Positions 41,051-49,561 of a stretch of DNA of 64,000 bases are shown one piece after another. The DNA is from Chryseobacterium rhizoplanae. GTDB lineage: Bacteria; Bacteroidota; Bacteroidia; Flavobacteriales; Weeksellaceae. Every line of letters starts with the position of its first letter. Within the stretch, counting starts at the first letter, position 1. The position numbers and the translations under genes were made by a program. The stretch is taken from contig NZ_FXTC01000002.1 of NCBI RefSeq assembly GCF_900182655.1, positions 124,001-188,000 of the forward strand, in the 5' to 3' direction. The notes under the pieces were generated by a model. That model saw nothing but the letters and a program-made list of their open reading frames with translations. It did not search any database and was not told where the DNA came from.

Positions 41051-41145
41051 CTTATTTTTCCTTAAAAGGCTGAATGTAACACCTTGCCCAATGGGTAGGT
41101 TGTCAAGATTTCATAGGGTCAGTTCCCTCCATCTTTCTTTATAAG
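41051..41145 (-). ncRNA. SAM-I riboswitch (S-box leader)
   Basis: Read on the minus strand from 41145, the element begins CTTATAAAGAAAGATGGAGG, continues GAACTGACCCTATGAAATC and TTGACAACC, and closes P1 with ATAAG at 41055-41051. These blocks, in this order, are the conserved core of the SAM-I class. The P3 hairpin ACCCATTGGGC is also visible. It responds to S-adenosylmethionine, normally lowering expression of methionine supply genes. Here it precedes a SusC/SusD pair. Confidence 0.95.
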
Positions 41146-41163
41146 CCGATCGAAATATGGTTG

Positions 41164-41194
41164 CAAAGCTAAAAAGTTTTAGTCCACAAAACAA
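41164..41194 (-). promoter_or_regulatory. Promoter of the SAM-controlled SusC/SusD operon
   Basis: The minus strand reads TTG (41192-41194), 20 bp, then TAGCTTTG (41164-41171). The start would be near 41157, just before riboswitch P1. The 41195-41392 stretch is AT-rich; a TAAATTTA box near 41381 may serve aroQ. Confidence 0.7.
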
Positions 41195-41392
41195 GTAGAC
41201 TTATTATTTTTTTCATGATAATTTTTCAAAAATTAACATAAGATTTTAATAAAACCCATTCCTGCAAGGAGTTGTAGCCATTATCATTTTATCAAACATG
41301 ACAAATATCATTATTAATAATTCAATTTAACAAAAGTCAATCTATGCTGAAATTTCTGATCATTAATTAAAAAAAGTTTCTAAATTTATAGT

Positions 41393-41800
41393 ATGAAAAT
41401 TTTGATTATAAATGGACCTAACCTCAACCTATTAGGCACCAGAGAACCTGAAATCTATGGAAATGTCTCTATGGAAAGCTATTTGGAAATTTTAAAGTCC
41501 GAATTTCAATCTTATAAATTACAATATTATCAGTCAAATATTGAAGGAGAGCTTATCAACAGGCTTCAGGAAGATGACTTTGATGCCGTTGTGATTAATC
41601 CGGGAGCTTTTACCCATTATTCTTATGCAATAGCTGACTGTTTGAAAAACATCAGAAAACCAAAGGTTGAAGTTCATATCAGTAATATCTACAAAAGAGA
41701 GGAATTCAGGCAGAAGTCTGTCACAGCAGCTAATACGGATGCGGTTTTATCTGGTTTTGGAATGGATGGATATAGATTGGCTTTATTGAGCTTAAAATAA
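41393..41800 (+). CDS. aroQ: Type II 3-dehydroquinate dehydratase
   Basis: The 135-residue enzyme turns 3-dehydroquinate into 3-dehydroshikimate in the shikimate pathway. Family blocks are clear: IINGPNLNLLGTREPEIYG at the start (Arg and Tyr of the active-site lid), NPGAFTHYSYAIADC with the catalytic His, VEVHISNIYKREEFR, and the C-terminal GMDGYRLAL. Length fits the dodecameric type II form. It stands alone, divergent from the SAM-controlled operon. Confidence 0.96.
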   Translation: MKILIINGPNLNLLGTREPEIYGNVSMESYLEILKSEFQSYKLQYYQSNIEGELINRLQEDDFDAVVINPGAFTHYSYAIADCLKNIRKPKVEVHISNIYKREEFRQKSVTAANTDAVLSGFGMDGYRLALLSLK

Positions 41801-41804
41801 GTTT

Positions 41805-41845
41805 TTAACCACAGATTGCACAGATTTTCACAGATGTTTGTGGAT
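41805..41845. repeat. Copy of a dispersed intergenic repeat
   Basis: AACCACAGATTGCACAGA followed by TTTTCACAGATG has the look of a repeat unit I recall from Chryseobacterium and Flavobacterium intergenic regions, related in style to the element at 21211. It occupies most of the 61-bp gap here. Confidence 0.35.
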
Positions 41846-41861
41846 ATAGAGAGAGTAATTT

Positions 41862-42299
41862 ATGAAGATAAATGATAAAATTTACTGTAAGGATGTTGGG
41901 GTATATTCCGGTCAATTAACAAAAAGAGAATCCTATATCATTAAAGAAATAAACGATGAAAATGTAAGGATTCAAAATAATGAAGGAAGACTGAAATGGT
42001 ATTCGAAATTTTATTTCAGTTTAAATAATGAACCGGAAATAATTTCGATTAACATAGATGATACAATAGAAAATATTGAATCTGATGCCATAGAAGTAAC
42101 CATTACATTTTCTGACAAAGCAAAATATTGGATGACCTTCACAACTCCAAAGTATTTAGATAAGATGTTGGGCGAAGAGTCTTATTTTTCTTCAAAACAC
42201 TTTATGATTATAAAATCTCTAACTGAAGAATCAATCAAATCAACAGTCTTAAAACTTGATGAACAGGATGAATTGATTGAAAACTGTAAAAAATATTAA
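41862..42299 (+). CDS. Small soluble protein of unknown function
   Basis: The 145-residue protein has no signal peptide. The N-terminal half is beta-rich (YCKDVGVYSGQLTKRESYIIKEI, then LKWYSKFYFSL). The middle has an acidic stretch (INIDDTIENIESDAIEVTITF) and the end is a charged helix. It does not match a family I can name. Proteins of this style occur in immunity-protein families and as stand-alone hypotheticals. It follows a repeat copy after aroQ and ends at a strong two-way terminator. Codon use looks like the host. Confidence 0.7.
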   Translation: MKINDKIYCKDVGVYSGQLTKRESYIIKEINDENVRIQNNEGRLKWYSKFYFSLNNEPEIISINIDDTIENIESDAIEVTITFSDKAKYWMTFTTPKYLDKMLGEESYFSSKHFMIIKSLTEESIKSTVLKLDEQDELIENCKKY

Positions 42300-42301
42300 T
42301 A

Positions 42302-42330
42302 AAAAAGCCTCATCGTTGATGAGGCTTTTT
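42302..42330. terminator. Bidirectional terminator between the 145-residue gene and pckA
   Basis: A 13-bp perfect stem (AAAAAGCCTCATC) with a 3-nt loop is flanked by A and T runs, serving both convergent genes. Confidence 0.92.
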
Positions 42331-42350
42331 GTGTATGCTATTAATAACTA

Positions 42351-43967
42351 TTAGATAGTTTGTTCCTGTAATTGAGGTCCTGAAGCAACTAATTTCTTAC
42401 CTTCTTCAGTATCACAGTACTGCTCAAAATTCTTGATATATCTTGAAGCAAGATCTTTTGCTTTTTCTTCCCATTCTGAAGCACTCTCATAGGTATCTCT
42501 AGGATCTAAAATACCTGTAGAAACGTTTGGTAACTCAGTAGGAATCTCAAGATTCATGATTGGAACCTGAGTTTTAGGAGCATTATCAATAGAACCGTCA
42601 ATGATTGCATCAATGATTGCTCTTGTATCTTTCAGAGAAATTCTCTTTCCGGTACCATTCCAACCTGTATTTACCAAATAGGCTTTAGCTCCGTGCTCCT
42701 GCATTTTGCCGATCAATGTTTTAGAATACATTGTTGGGTGTAATGTAAGGAATGCTTCCCCAAATGCCGGAGAGAAAGATGGCTGAGGTTCAGTAATTCC
42801 TCTTTCCGTTCCTGCTAATTTTGATGTATAACCGCAAAGGAAGTGGTATTGAGCCTGATCTTCATTCAATATTGAAACCGGAGGAAGTACTCCGAATGCA
42901 TCTGCAGAAAGATAAACGATCTTCTTCGCATGACCAGCTTTAGATGGTAATACAATTTTGTTGATATGATAAATTGGATAAGAAACTCTTGTATTTTCTG
43001 TGATAGATCCGTCTGTATAATCTGCTACTCCATTGTTCACAACAACGTTTTCAAGAAGTGCATCTCTTTTGATGGCAGCGAAGATATCCGGTTCTTTTTC
43101 TTCTGATAAGTCGATAACTTTAGCATAGCATCCACCTTCATAGTTGAATACTCCGTTGTTATCCCAACCATGCTCGTCATCACCGATAAGGTATCTTTTC
43201 GGATCTGCAGACAAAGTAGTTTTTCCTGTTCCTGAAAGACCAAAGAATAAAGCTACATCACCTTTTTCTCCTACGTTAGCCGAACAGTGCATTGAAGCCA
43301 TCCCTTTTAATGGAAGGTAATAGTTCATCATCGCGAACATCCCTTTTTTCATCTCACCTCCGTACCATGTACCTCCGATAATCTGTAGTTTTTCAGTAAG
43401 GTTGAACATGATGAAGTTTTCAGAATTCAATCCCTGAGCTTCCCAGTTAGGGTTGATTGTTTTAGAACCGTTGATTACTGTGAAATCAGGTTCTCCAAAG
43501 TTTTCAAGCTCATAGTGAGAAGGACGAATAAACATATTAGTAACAAAATGCGCCTGCCATGCTACTTCAACGATAAATCTTACTTTAAGTCTCGTATCCG
43601 CATTTGTTCCGCAGAATGTATCTACTACATAAATCTTTTTAGATTCAGCAAGCTGGTTCAGCACTAGTTCTTTACAAGACCCGAAAATTTCTGCAGTAGT
43701 AGGTAAATTTACTTTACCATCCCAGAAAATTGTATCTCTTGTAACATCATCCTGAACAATATATCTGTCTTTAGGTGAACGACCTGTGAAAATTCCTGTT
43801 TTTACTGATACCGCGCCAGATTCTGTAAGTTCAGCTTTCTCAAATCCCTGATTTTCAGGAGAAACTTCAGCCTGGTATAATTCTTCGTAAGAAGGATTGT
43901 ACACTACTTCATAGTTTCCTTTAATCCCTAATTTCTCTAAATCCTGGATGATTTTAGTGTTTTTCAT
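42351..43967 (-). CDS. pckA: ATP-dependent phosphoenolpyruvate carboxykinase
   Basis: The 538-residue enzyme converts oxaloacetate and ATP to phosphoenolpyruvate, CO2 and ADP, the first step of gluconeogenesis. The ATP-binding P-loop [11 protein letters not shown] is near residue 240. [24 protein letters not shown] holds the metal-binding Asp, and SPKDRYIV and the RNSENFI-type substrate loops are in place. Length is normal for the ATP form. A TATTTTTG -7 box (minus strand 44003-44010) lies 36 bp upstream. It is monocistronic. Confidence 0.97.
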   Translation of the reverse strand: MKNTKIIQDLEKLGIKGNYEVVYNPSYEELYQAEVSPENQGFEKAELTESGAVSVKTGIFTGRSPKDRYIVQDDVTRDTIFWDGKVNLPTTAEIFGSCKELVLNQLAESKKIYVVDTFCGTNADTRLKVRFIVEVAWQAHFVTNMFIRPSHYELENFGEPDFTVINGSKTINPNWEAQGLNSENFIMFNLTEKLQIIGGTWYGGEMKKGMFAMMNYYLPLKGMASMHCSANVGEKGDVALFFGLSGTGKTTLSADPKRYLIGDDEHGWDNNGVFNYEGGCYAKVIDLSEEKEPDIFAAIKRDALLENVVVNNGVADYTDGSITENTRVSYPIYHINKIVLPSKAGHAKKIVYLSADAFGVLPPVSILNEDQAQYHFLCGYTSKLAGTERGITEPQPSFSPAFGEAFLTLHPTMYSKTLIGKMQEHGAKAYLVNTGWNGTGKRISLKDTRAIIDAIIDGSIDNAPKTQVPIMNLEIPTELPNVSTGILDPRDTYESASEWEEKAKDLASRYIKNFEQYCDTEEGKKLVASGPQLQEQTI

Positions 43968-44002
43968 TTTACTTATATTTTCTATTTCTTTATTGACTTC
44001 AA

Positions 44003-44010
44003 CAAAAATA
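44003..44010 (-). promoter_or_regulatory. -7 box of pckA
   Basis: The minus strand reads TATTTTTG, 36 bp upstream of the ATG. No TTG is found at the usual -33 distance. Confidence 0.4.
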
Positions 44011-44094
44011 ATATTAATTATTTGTTAAAGGTGGTTTAAATATACTGATATAAGTCAGAATGGCAAACAAAAAATAGGTTTTGTAAATTACTGA

Positions 44095-45000
44095 TTATGA
44101 ATCAATTATTTCAGACCATTCAAAAACGGAAGGAAAACCTTTCTCCCAAAAATAGTTCTTATAGTCCCCAAATTTGGCACTCATTACAAAATCTCCGCCC
44201 CATGCGCCTAAACTTTTGACAAATGAAGGACAATCTGAGAATAATTTCTCTTCAACTGTGAGAATTTCAAGAAAATCAGCTATTTTTCGCTCATGAATCA
44301 TCATTAATTCGGAAAAGTTTTCCAATTCATCGCATAACATTATTTTCTTTGTGATTTCCGAAAATTCATTCACCAGTTCCGGAGACTTCTTTTTTGATTT
44401 GTAAAAGTTGATTCCTTCTCTGCTATCCTGCTTCTGATTTAAATGAATAAAAATCAGTTCATTTTTAAATGAGGGATTGAAATCTACCTTCTCATATTTT
44501 ACCTCAGGTTTGCTTTGGAAAAGAACTGCAGATTTTTCTTTTGCGACTGCTATATCATATCCACTTCCGCCCAAACTAATAGTATTAAGATGAAAAGGAT
44601 CAATCTCTGCCCATTCTGCAAGATTGTTCATCAACGTGGAACTGCTCCCAAGACCATAGTCTGCAGGAAACTGAAGGTTGGTTTTTAAATGGTAAGTAAG
44701 ATTTGACTTGAATTTAATATTAGAAAGCTGCTGAACATTCTTTAATGTTTTCACAATAAATTCAGCGCTTGATAGAATATTGGTTTCTAAGACCTGCCAG
44801 TTTTTATAATCAATGACAGCCTTCAACCAGAATTTGTTTTGATGATAAGCCTCCCAAAAAACAAGTGACTTGCCATCCTCTTTTTCTTCAAAAAAAAACT
44901 CTTGTCCCAGCTTGGTAGGTACCGCTAAGACAAGAGCTCCATCGATTGCGAAATATTCTGAAGTAAGCATAAGCTTGCCCGGTGAAAATATCGCGTTCAT
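44095..45000 (-). CDS. GHMP kinase, GYDIA type
   Basis: The 301-residue protein has the GHMP fold marks: an N-terminal SPGKLMLTSEYFAIDG, the phosphate loop PADYGLGSSST at residues 112-122 and a C-terminal GAWGGDFVMSAKF. The GGSGYDIAV block (about 143-151) gives the subfamily its name. The family contains mevalonate-pathway and sugar kinases; the substrate of this type is not settled and the text shows no clear specificity residues. It lies 10 bp after fabD, so the two are probably co-transcribed. Confidence 0.85.
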   Translation of the reverse strand: MNAIFSPGKLMLTSEYFAIDGALVLAVPTKLGQEFFFEEKEDGKSLVFWEAYHQNKFWLKAVIDYKNWQVLETNILSSAEFIVKTLKNVQQLSNIKFKSNLTYHLKTNLQFPADYGLGSSSTLMNNLAEWAEIDPFHLNTISLGGSGYDIAVAKEKSAVLFQSKPEVKYEKVDFNPSFKNELIFIHLNQKQDSREGINFYKSKKKSPELVNEFSEITKKIMLCDELENFSELMMIHERKIADFLEILTVEEKLFSDCPSFVKSLGAWGGDFVMSAKFGDYKNYFWEKGFPSVFEWSEIIDS

Positions 45001-45010
45001 ATATTTTTAA

Positions 45011-45886
45011 TTAGATTGCAGAAGCAGCATCTACTGATCCGTCAATTTTTTTGATCAATCCCTGAAGGGTTTTTCCTGGTCCTACTTCTACGAAGTTAGA
45101 GGCACCATCCTTAATCATATTCTGAACAGACTGTGTCCATTTTACAGGACCGGTAAGCTGAGCGATCAGGTTTTGCTTGATCTCGTCAGGATTTGTTACC
45201 GCTGTTGTAGTGATATTCTGATATACAGGAATCGTTGCTTTTCTGAATTTTGTTTTTTCGATAGCCGCCGCCAATCTTTCCTGTGCAGGCTGCATCAATG
45301 GTGAATGGAAAGCTCCGTTTACCGGTAGTAACAATGCTCTTTTAGCTCCTGCTTCTTTCAGTTTTGCACAAGCTTCTTCTACTGAAGGTGTTTCTCCTGA
45401 GATTACCAGTTGCCCCGGACAGTTATAATTTGCAGGAACAACAATTCCGCTGATCTGTGCACAGATTTCTTCAACCTTAGCATCATCTAATCCTAAGATA
45501 GCAGCCATAGAACTTGGATTGGCATCACAAGCGTCCTGCATAGCTTTTGCTCTTTCGGAAACTAATTTCAAACCGTCATCAAAGGATAAAACTCCATTGG
45601 CAACCAAGGCTGAAAACTCTCCTAAAGAGTGTCCTGCAACCATTTCAGCACCAAGACCATTTACGGCTTTTAATGCTGCTACTGAATGTATAAATATTGA
45701 AGGCTGGGTAACCTCTGTTTTTTTAAGATCTGCATCCGTTCCGTTAAACATAATGGAAAGAATGTCGAAACCTAAAATTTCATTGGCAGATTCCATCAGA
45801 TCTTTAATATCTTTTCTAGAATCATACAATTCTTTTCCCATTCCTACGAACTGAGAACCCTGCCCTGGAAATACAAGTGCTTTCAT
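45011..45886 (-). CDS. fabD: Malonyl-CoA:ACP transacylase
   Basis: The 291-residue enzyme loads malonyl groups onto acyl carrier protein for fatty acid synthesis. The catalytic Ser87 is in GHSLGE, FPGQGSQ is near the N-terminus and the catalytic His follows in NGAFHSPLM. Length is normal for the family. It precedes the GHMP kinase gene. A TATATTTG -7 box (minus strand 45907-45914) lies 20 bp upstream of the start. Confidence 0.97.
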   Translation of the reverse strand: MKALVFPGQGSQFVGMGKELYDSRKDIKDLMESANEILGFDILSIMFNGTDADLKKTEVTQPSIFIHSVAALKAVNGLGAEMVAGHSLGEFSALVANGVLSFDDGLKLVSERAKAMQDACDANPSSMAAILGLDDAKVEEICAQISGIVVPANYNCPGQLVISGETPSVEEACAKLKEAGAKRALLLPVNGAFHSPLMQPAQERLAAAIEKTKFRKATIPVYQNITTTAVTNPDEIKQNLIAQLTGPVKWTQSVQNMIKDGASNFVEVGPGKTLQGLIKKIDGSVDAASAI

Positions 45887-45906
45887 GTATTGAATTAAAT
45901 ATTATG

Positions 45907-45914
45907 CAAATATA
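45907..45914 (-). promoter_or_regulatory. -7 box of the fabD operon
   Basis: The minus strand reads TATATTTG 20 bp before the ATG, giving a short leader. The -33 region is weak (a TTG lies 13 bp upstream). Confidence 0.45.
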
Positions 45915-45956
45915 ACTATAATGTTAACAATATTCTTTTAAACAGCTATAAATCAT

Positions 45957-47924
45957 TTAAGGTACTAACCTGATTACTCTATAACCAGTATTTACATAAG
46001 CACCATTAGCTTTAGATTTTACAAACTCAAATTTTGTAGCAAGCTGAGTCTGAACTTTATTCATCTGTTTAAAGATCTCTCCTTTTTTATTTTCTCTGGT
46101 TAACATGTCGTTTACTACATCAAAACCTACGATAGCATATTTTGGAGGAGTTTTACAGTATTTGCTTTTATAAGCAGCCAGAATTTCTTTTTCAAAACCA
46201 CCTTCAGTGTTGATCTTTCTGTCCATAAGATACACCAGACTTGCCTGGCTCAGCTCGTCAACTTTTTTCTCAAAAGTTGGAGAATAGAACATACTGAACG
46301 CCTTCACACCCTGTACTTCCTTAGAAATAGCGATCACTCTGTTGGCAAAAGCATCTCCTGCTGCATTATCATCATTGGCCAAAATGGCAATAACCGGTGC
46401 AGACTGACCTGTCATCATATTCTGATCAGGCTGAATATCTGCCGGAGAGTTGACAATAATAATATTAGGGTTTTTCACCGCTTTTTCAAGCCCTGCTTTG
46501 ATGTAATTGGCATTTTCTTTCTTAGCATCTGCCACTACATATATTTTCTGGTCAGAATAAATTCCTTTTACTTCTTCTACAATCTTATCAGCATACGTCT
46601 GATTATTGGTTTCAACGATAATAAGATTACTATAGTTATATAATTCCGGAGTATTAGCAAATGGCGCAACAACCGGGATTTTCTGATTTTTGGTAAAATC
46701 AAGAACATCAATTACATTAGATTTAAAGAAAGGCCCGATAATAAGATCTGTATTGTCAGGATTAATCTGTGTCAAAGAGTTTTTGAATGACGCTTCATTT
46801 CCTGAGTCTACGATTTTGATATCCAGTTTTTGTCCACCTCTGGCATTTCTTTCAATAGCAAGTTTAGCTCCTGTTAAAAAGTCAAGTGCCATTGTTCTGT
46901 ACTGGGTTTCGTTTGTACTGTACCCGAATGGAAGCATTAGGATCACACTAAGAGCATCACCGTTTTTCTTACTATATGCTGCATCCTGTTTTTTGATCTT
47001 TAAAACCATTCCGGTTTTCAAACCATGAGAAAGATCCGGGTTAAGAGCAATAAGTTCATCAATAGAAACACCGAATTTATTCACGATGGAAAATACAGTA
47101 TCTCCTTGTTGAACGGTATAGGTTACATAATCATCTCCTGTAGCAACATTGGAAGAGGCAGTCGATTTCTCATTACCTGAATCCATTTTTGCTTTTGGAT
47201 TTACTGGCTCAGCAACGCTATCTGTATTTGTATTAGTATTAGATGTTTTTACTTTAATGGTTTCACCAGGTTTAAGGCCTTTTTCTTCCAATCCTGGATT
47301 TAAAGCATACAGGTCCTGCTGGCTGATTCCAAACTGTTTTGTAATTCTGTAATAATTATCTTTAGCCTGGATCACATAAGATTCTCCTTCTACAGCAGTG
47401 GTAACCGTGGTAGGTGTAATTGTTGTTATGTTTTTTTCTACAGCGGGCTCAGCGTGTTTTTCTGCTGGTACAGCCTGTTGTTCACCTCCATATTTTTTAA
47501 TGCTGGCAAGAGGTAATGTGATCTCATCTCCGATTTTCATATGAGAATCCAGTTCAGGATTCAGCTTTCTTAAATCAGTTTCAGAGATTCTGTATTGTTT
47601 TGTGATGCCATAAATCGTTTGTTTTGGCTGCAAAACAATTTTACCCAGAGAAGAAGTACTTGCTGTTGAAGTTGCTTTTTCTGCTGGGGCCGTTTTTGTC
47701 ACAACCGGAGTGGCTGCTTTATCTGATTTTATAGTTAAAACATCTCCGATCGCCAGTTTGCCATCTTTATGTTTTGGGTTTAGCTTCAGCAATTCATCTA
47801 CAGTCATTCCATACTTTTTTGCAATGTTGTAAGGATTGTCACCTTGCACAACTGTATGTGATTTCTGGGCTGAAACTCCCAAAACCATACATAAACTGGA
47901 TAGAATAAAAAACCTCTTTATCAT
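45957..47924 (-). CDS. Exported four-LysM protein fused to a type 1 periplasmic-binding-protein domain
   Basis: The 655-residue protein has a signal peptide (1-19). Four LysM repeats follow, at about 23-68, 93-140, 182-227 and 270-315 (for example VVQGDNPYNIAKKYGMTVDEL and VQQGDTVFSIVNKFGVSIDEL), which bind peptidoglycan. Pro/Ala/Thr-rich linkers separate them. The C-terminal 330 residues resemble a LivJ/type 1 ligand-binding domain (SVILMLPFGYSTNETQYRTMALDFL, DLIIGPFFKSNVIDVL, PVVAPFANTPELY). Such LysM plus binding-domain proteins occur in Bacteroidetes, and their ligand is unknown. A TATTTTTG -7 box (minus strand 47944-47951) lies 20 bp upstream. Confidence 0.87.
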   Translation of the reverse strand: MIKRFFILSSLCMVLGVSAQKSHTVVQGDNPYNIAKKYGMTVDELLKLNPKHKDGKLAIGDVLTIKSDKAATPVVTKTAPAEKATSTASTSSLGKIVLQPKQTIYGITKQYRISETDLRKLNPELDSHMKIGDEITLPLASIKKYGGEQQAVPAEKHAEPAVEKNITTITPTTVTTAVEGESYVIQAKDNYYRITKQFGISQQDLYALNPGLEEKGLKPGETIKVKTSNTNTNTDSVAEPVNPKAKMDSGNEKSTASSNVATGDDYVTYTVQQGDTVFSIVNKFGVSIDELIALNPDLSHGLKTGMVLKIKKQDAAYSKKNGDALSVILMLPFGYSTNETQYRTMALDFLTGAKLAIERNARGGQKLDIKIVDSGNEASFKNSLTQINPDNTDLIIGPFFKSNVIDVLDFTKNQKIPVVAPFANTPELYNYSNLIIVETNNQTYADKIVEEVKGIYSDQKIYVVADAKKENANYIKAGLEKAVKNPNIIIVNSPADIQPDQNMMTGQSAPVIAILANDDNAAGDAFANRVIAISKEVQGVKAFSMFYSPTFEKKVDELSQASLVYLMDRKINTEGGFEKEILAAYKSKYCKTPPKYAIVGFDVVNDMLTRENKKGEIFKQMNKVQTQLATKFEFVKSKANGAYVNTGYRVIRLVP

Positions 47925-47943
47925 AGTCGATAATTATAATTTA

Positions 47944-47951
47944 CAAAAATA
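47944..47951 (-). promoter_or_regulatory. -7 box of the LysM/binding-protein gene
   Basis: The minus strand reads TATTTTTG, 20 bp upstream of the ATG and inside the region just before the bshC stop codon. Confidence 0.4.
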
Positions 47952-47962
47952 CTTCTTTAAAA

Positions 47963-49549
47963 TTAAATGGCAACAATTATTAATTTTGAATCTTGAACCA
48001 CCATTTCTTCCAAACAATTTTCAAGCCACGAATAGCCGTAATCTGAAAAGAATACACTAAAGTTATACACTCTTTCCTGCCATGTTTTTGCGGGATGAAC
48101 ATCTAAAAACAGATTTTCAAGTCTTTCCAGCAATTCATTCTGTTTTATTTTTTCAGCATGAAGCAGACGTTTTTTCATTCTTTTAAATGACTTCAATTGT
48201 CGTACTTCTTCTGCCTTCACCATATTTCCGAAAGACTTTTCGGTTGTTTCTGCTGAAGCTCTCAATGCCGAAAAATTGCTAACCAACAATTCCTCTTTCT
48301 CGTCAAGCAATTGTAAAATCGGATTATCTTTTAAAATTTTATGATTGGTAAGTACGGTAAAATTCTGGAAAAAGTCTTCTATTTTAAGATCCAGTTTCTC
48401 AATTTTTCCTAAAGTTTTCTCTTTCAGGAAAAGCATCGAGTTTCTTGGAATAAGTATAGGAAACGGGATATTAATTTTTGAAAAATAATCTTTAAGCTCC
48501 AGCCAGTACATAATTTCAGCATTTCCTCCAATATAAGCCAGATTCGGAAGTACATTTTCCTGATACACGGGACGCATTAAAGCATTGGGACTGAATTTTT
48601 CCGGATGATTTTCCAATTCAGACAGTATTTCTTCTTCTGTAAACTGAATCGTTTTATCTACAATAATGTATTTCTGTCCGTTAAATTCTATTCTGTCTCT
48701 GGTTTCAGAAAGATAAAAAAGGTTAATCTCGCGGGGATTTACCTGAACTTTCCCATATTTTTTTGTCAGAAAATCTACTTTATTTTTAGATGTTTTCTGT
48801 AAACTAAAGTGTAGAAGTTCATCTTGAAAGATCTCCTTCATCTGATTTTTAAGTTCTTTAGAGTTTCCATCCAAAATCAAGAGCCCGAATTCTGAAAAAA
48901 GGCGGTTGACAAGAATCTTAATTGCCTCCGTTAAAGTGTTTCCTGCTTTATAAGCTTCTTTCATCATTAAGATCAGCTCGGTTCCGAAAATAGAATCTTT
49001 AAATTCTTTCTCAAATTCAGAAATAAAATAGGTATCGCTGATCTCAATTCTACCTACCGGACCACCTGATTTCTCTTTGGTTTCATAATAATTATTCTCG
49101 GTTTTAAAATGATTGATCTCAGCAAAATCATGATCTTCTGATGCCATCCAATAGACCGGGACAAAATTAAAATCCGGAAAATTTTCTTTCAGATAGGTAC
49201 ATGTCTTTATGGTCTGAAGAATTTTATAGACAAAGAAAACAGGCCCCGAAAACAGGTTCAGTTGATGTCCTGTTGTAATGGTAAATGTATTAGGCTGTCT
49301 AAGATTTTCAAGATTTCCCTTCTGTTTTGAAGAGAGGGAAAGGCTTGAAAGCTGACCTTCAAACACCTCTGATAAAATTTCTCTCTTCCCTGATGAAAAA
49401 GAGTCTTTTTTCAAATGAATCTGTTGTTTAAAATGATCTAAAGAAAATGTATTATTCTCAAAACCCTCAATTTTCTGATTCAGAAAATCTTTTACCAATT
49501 GAGGAATGCTTTCTATATCGTTGAATGATATTTTATTTATTGTTTTCAA
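47963..49549 (-). CDS. bshC: Bacillithiol biosynthesis cysteine-adding enzyme
   Basis: The 528-residue protein matches BshC in length and key blocks: TITTGHQLNLFSGPVFFVYKILQTI, NFVPVYWMASEDHDFAEINH and LMRPVYQENVLPNLAYIGGNAEIMYWLELK. A coiled-coil region follows (about 440-490). BshC adds cysteine to glucosaminyl-malate to make bacillithiol, the main low-mass thiol in some Firmicutes and Bacteroidetes. It lies 12 bp after the putative porin gene, so the pair shares a transcript. Confidence 0.93.
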   Translation of the reverse strand: MKTINKISFNDIESIPQLVKDFLNQKIEGFENNTFSLDHFKQQIHLKKDSFSSGKREILSEVFEGQLSSLSLSSKQKGNLENLRQPNTFTITTGHQLNLFSGPVFFVYKILQTIKTCTYLKENFPDFNFVPVYWMASEDHDFAEINHFKTENNYYETKEKSGGPVGRIEISDTYFISEFEKEFKDSIFGTELILMMKEAYKAGNTLTEAIKILVNRLFSEFGLLILDGNSKELKNQMKEIFQDELLHFSLQKTSKNKVDFLTKKYGKVQVNPREINLFYLSETRDRIEFNGQKYIIVDKTIQFTEEEILSELENHPEKFSPNALMRPVYQENVLPNLAYIGGNAEIMYWLELKDYFSKINIPFPILIPRNSMLFLKEKTLGKIEKLDLKIEDFFQNFTVLTNHKILKDNPILQLLDEKEELLVSNFSALRASAETTEKSFGNMVKAEEVRQLKSFKRMKKRLLHAEKIKQNELLERLENLFLDVHPAKTWQERVYNFSVFFSDYGYSWLENCLEEMVVQDSKLIIVAI

Positions 49550-49561
49550 CCTGTACAGTTT

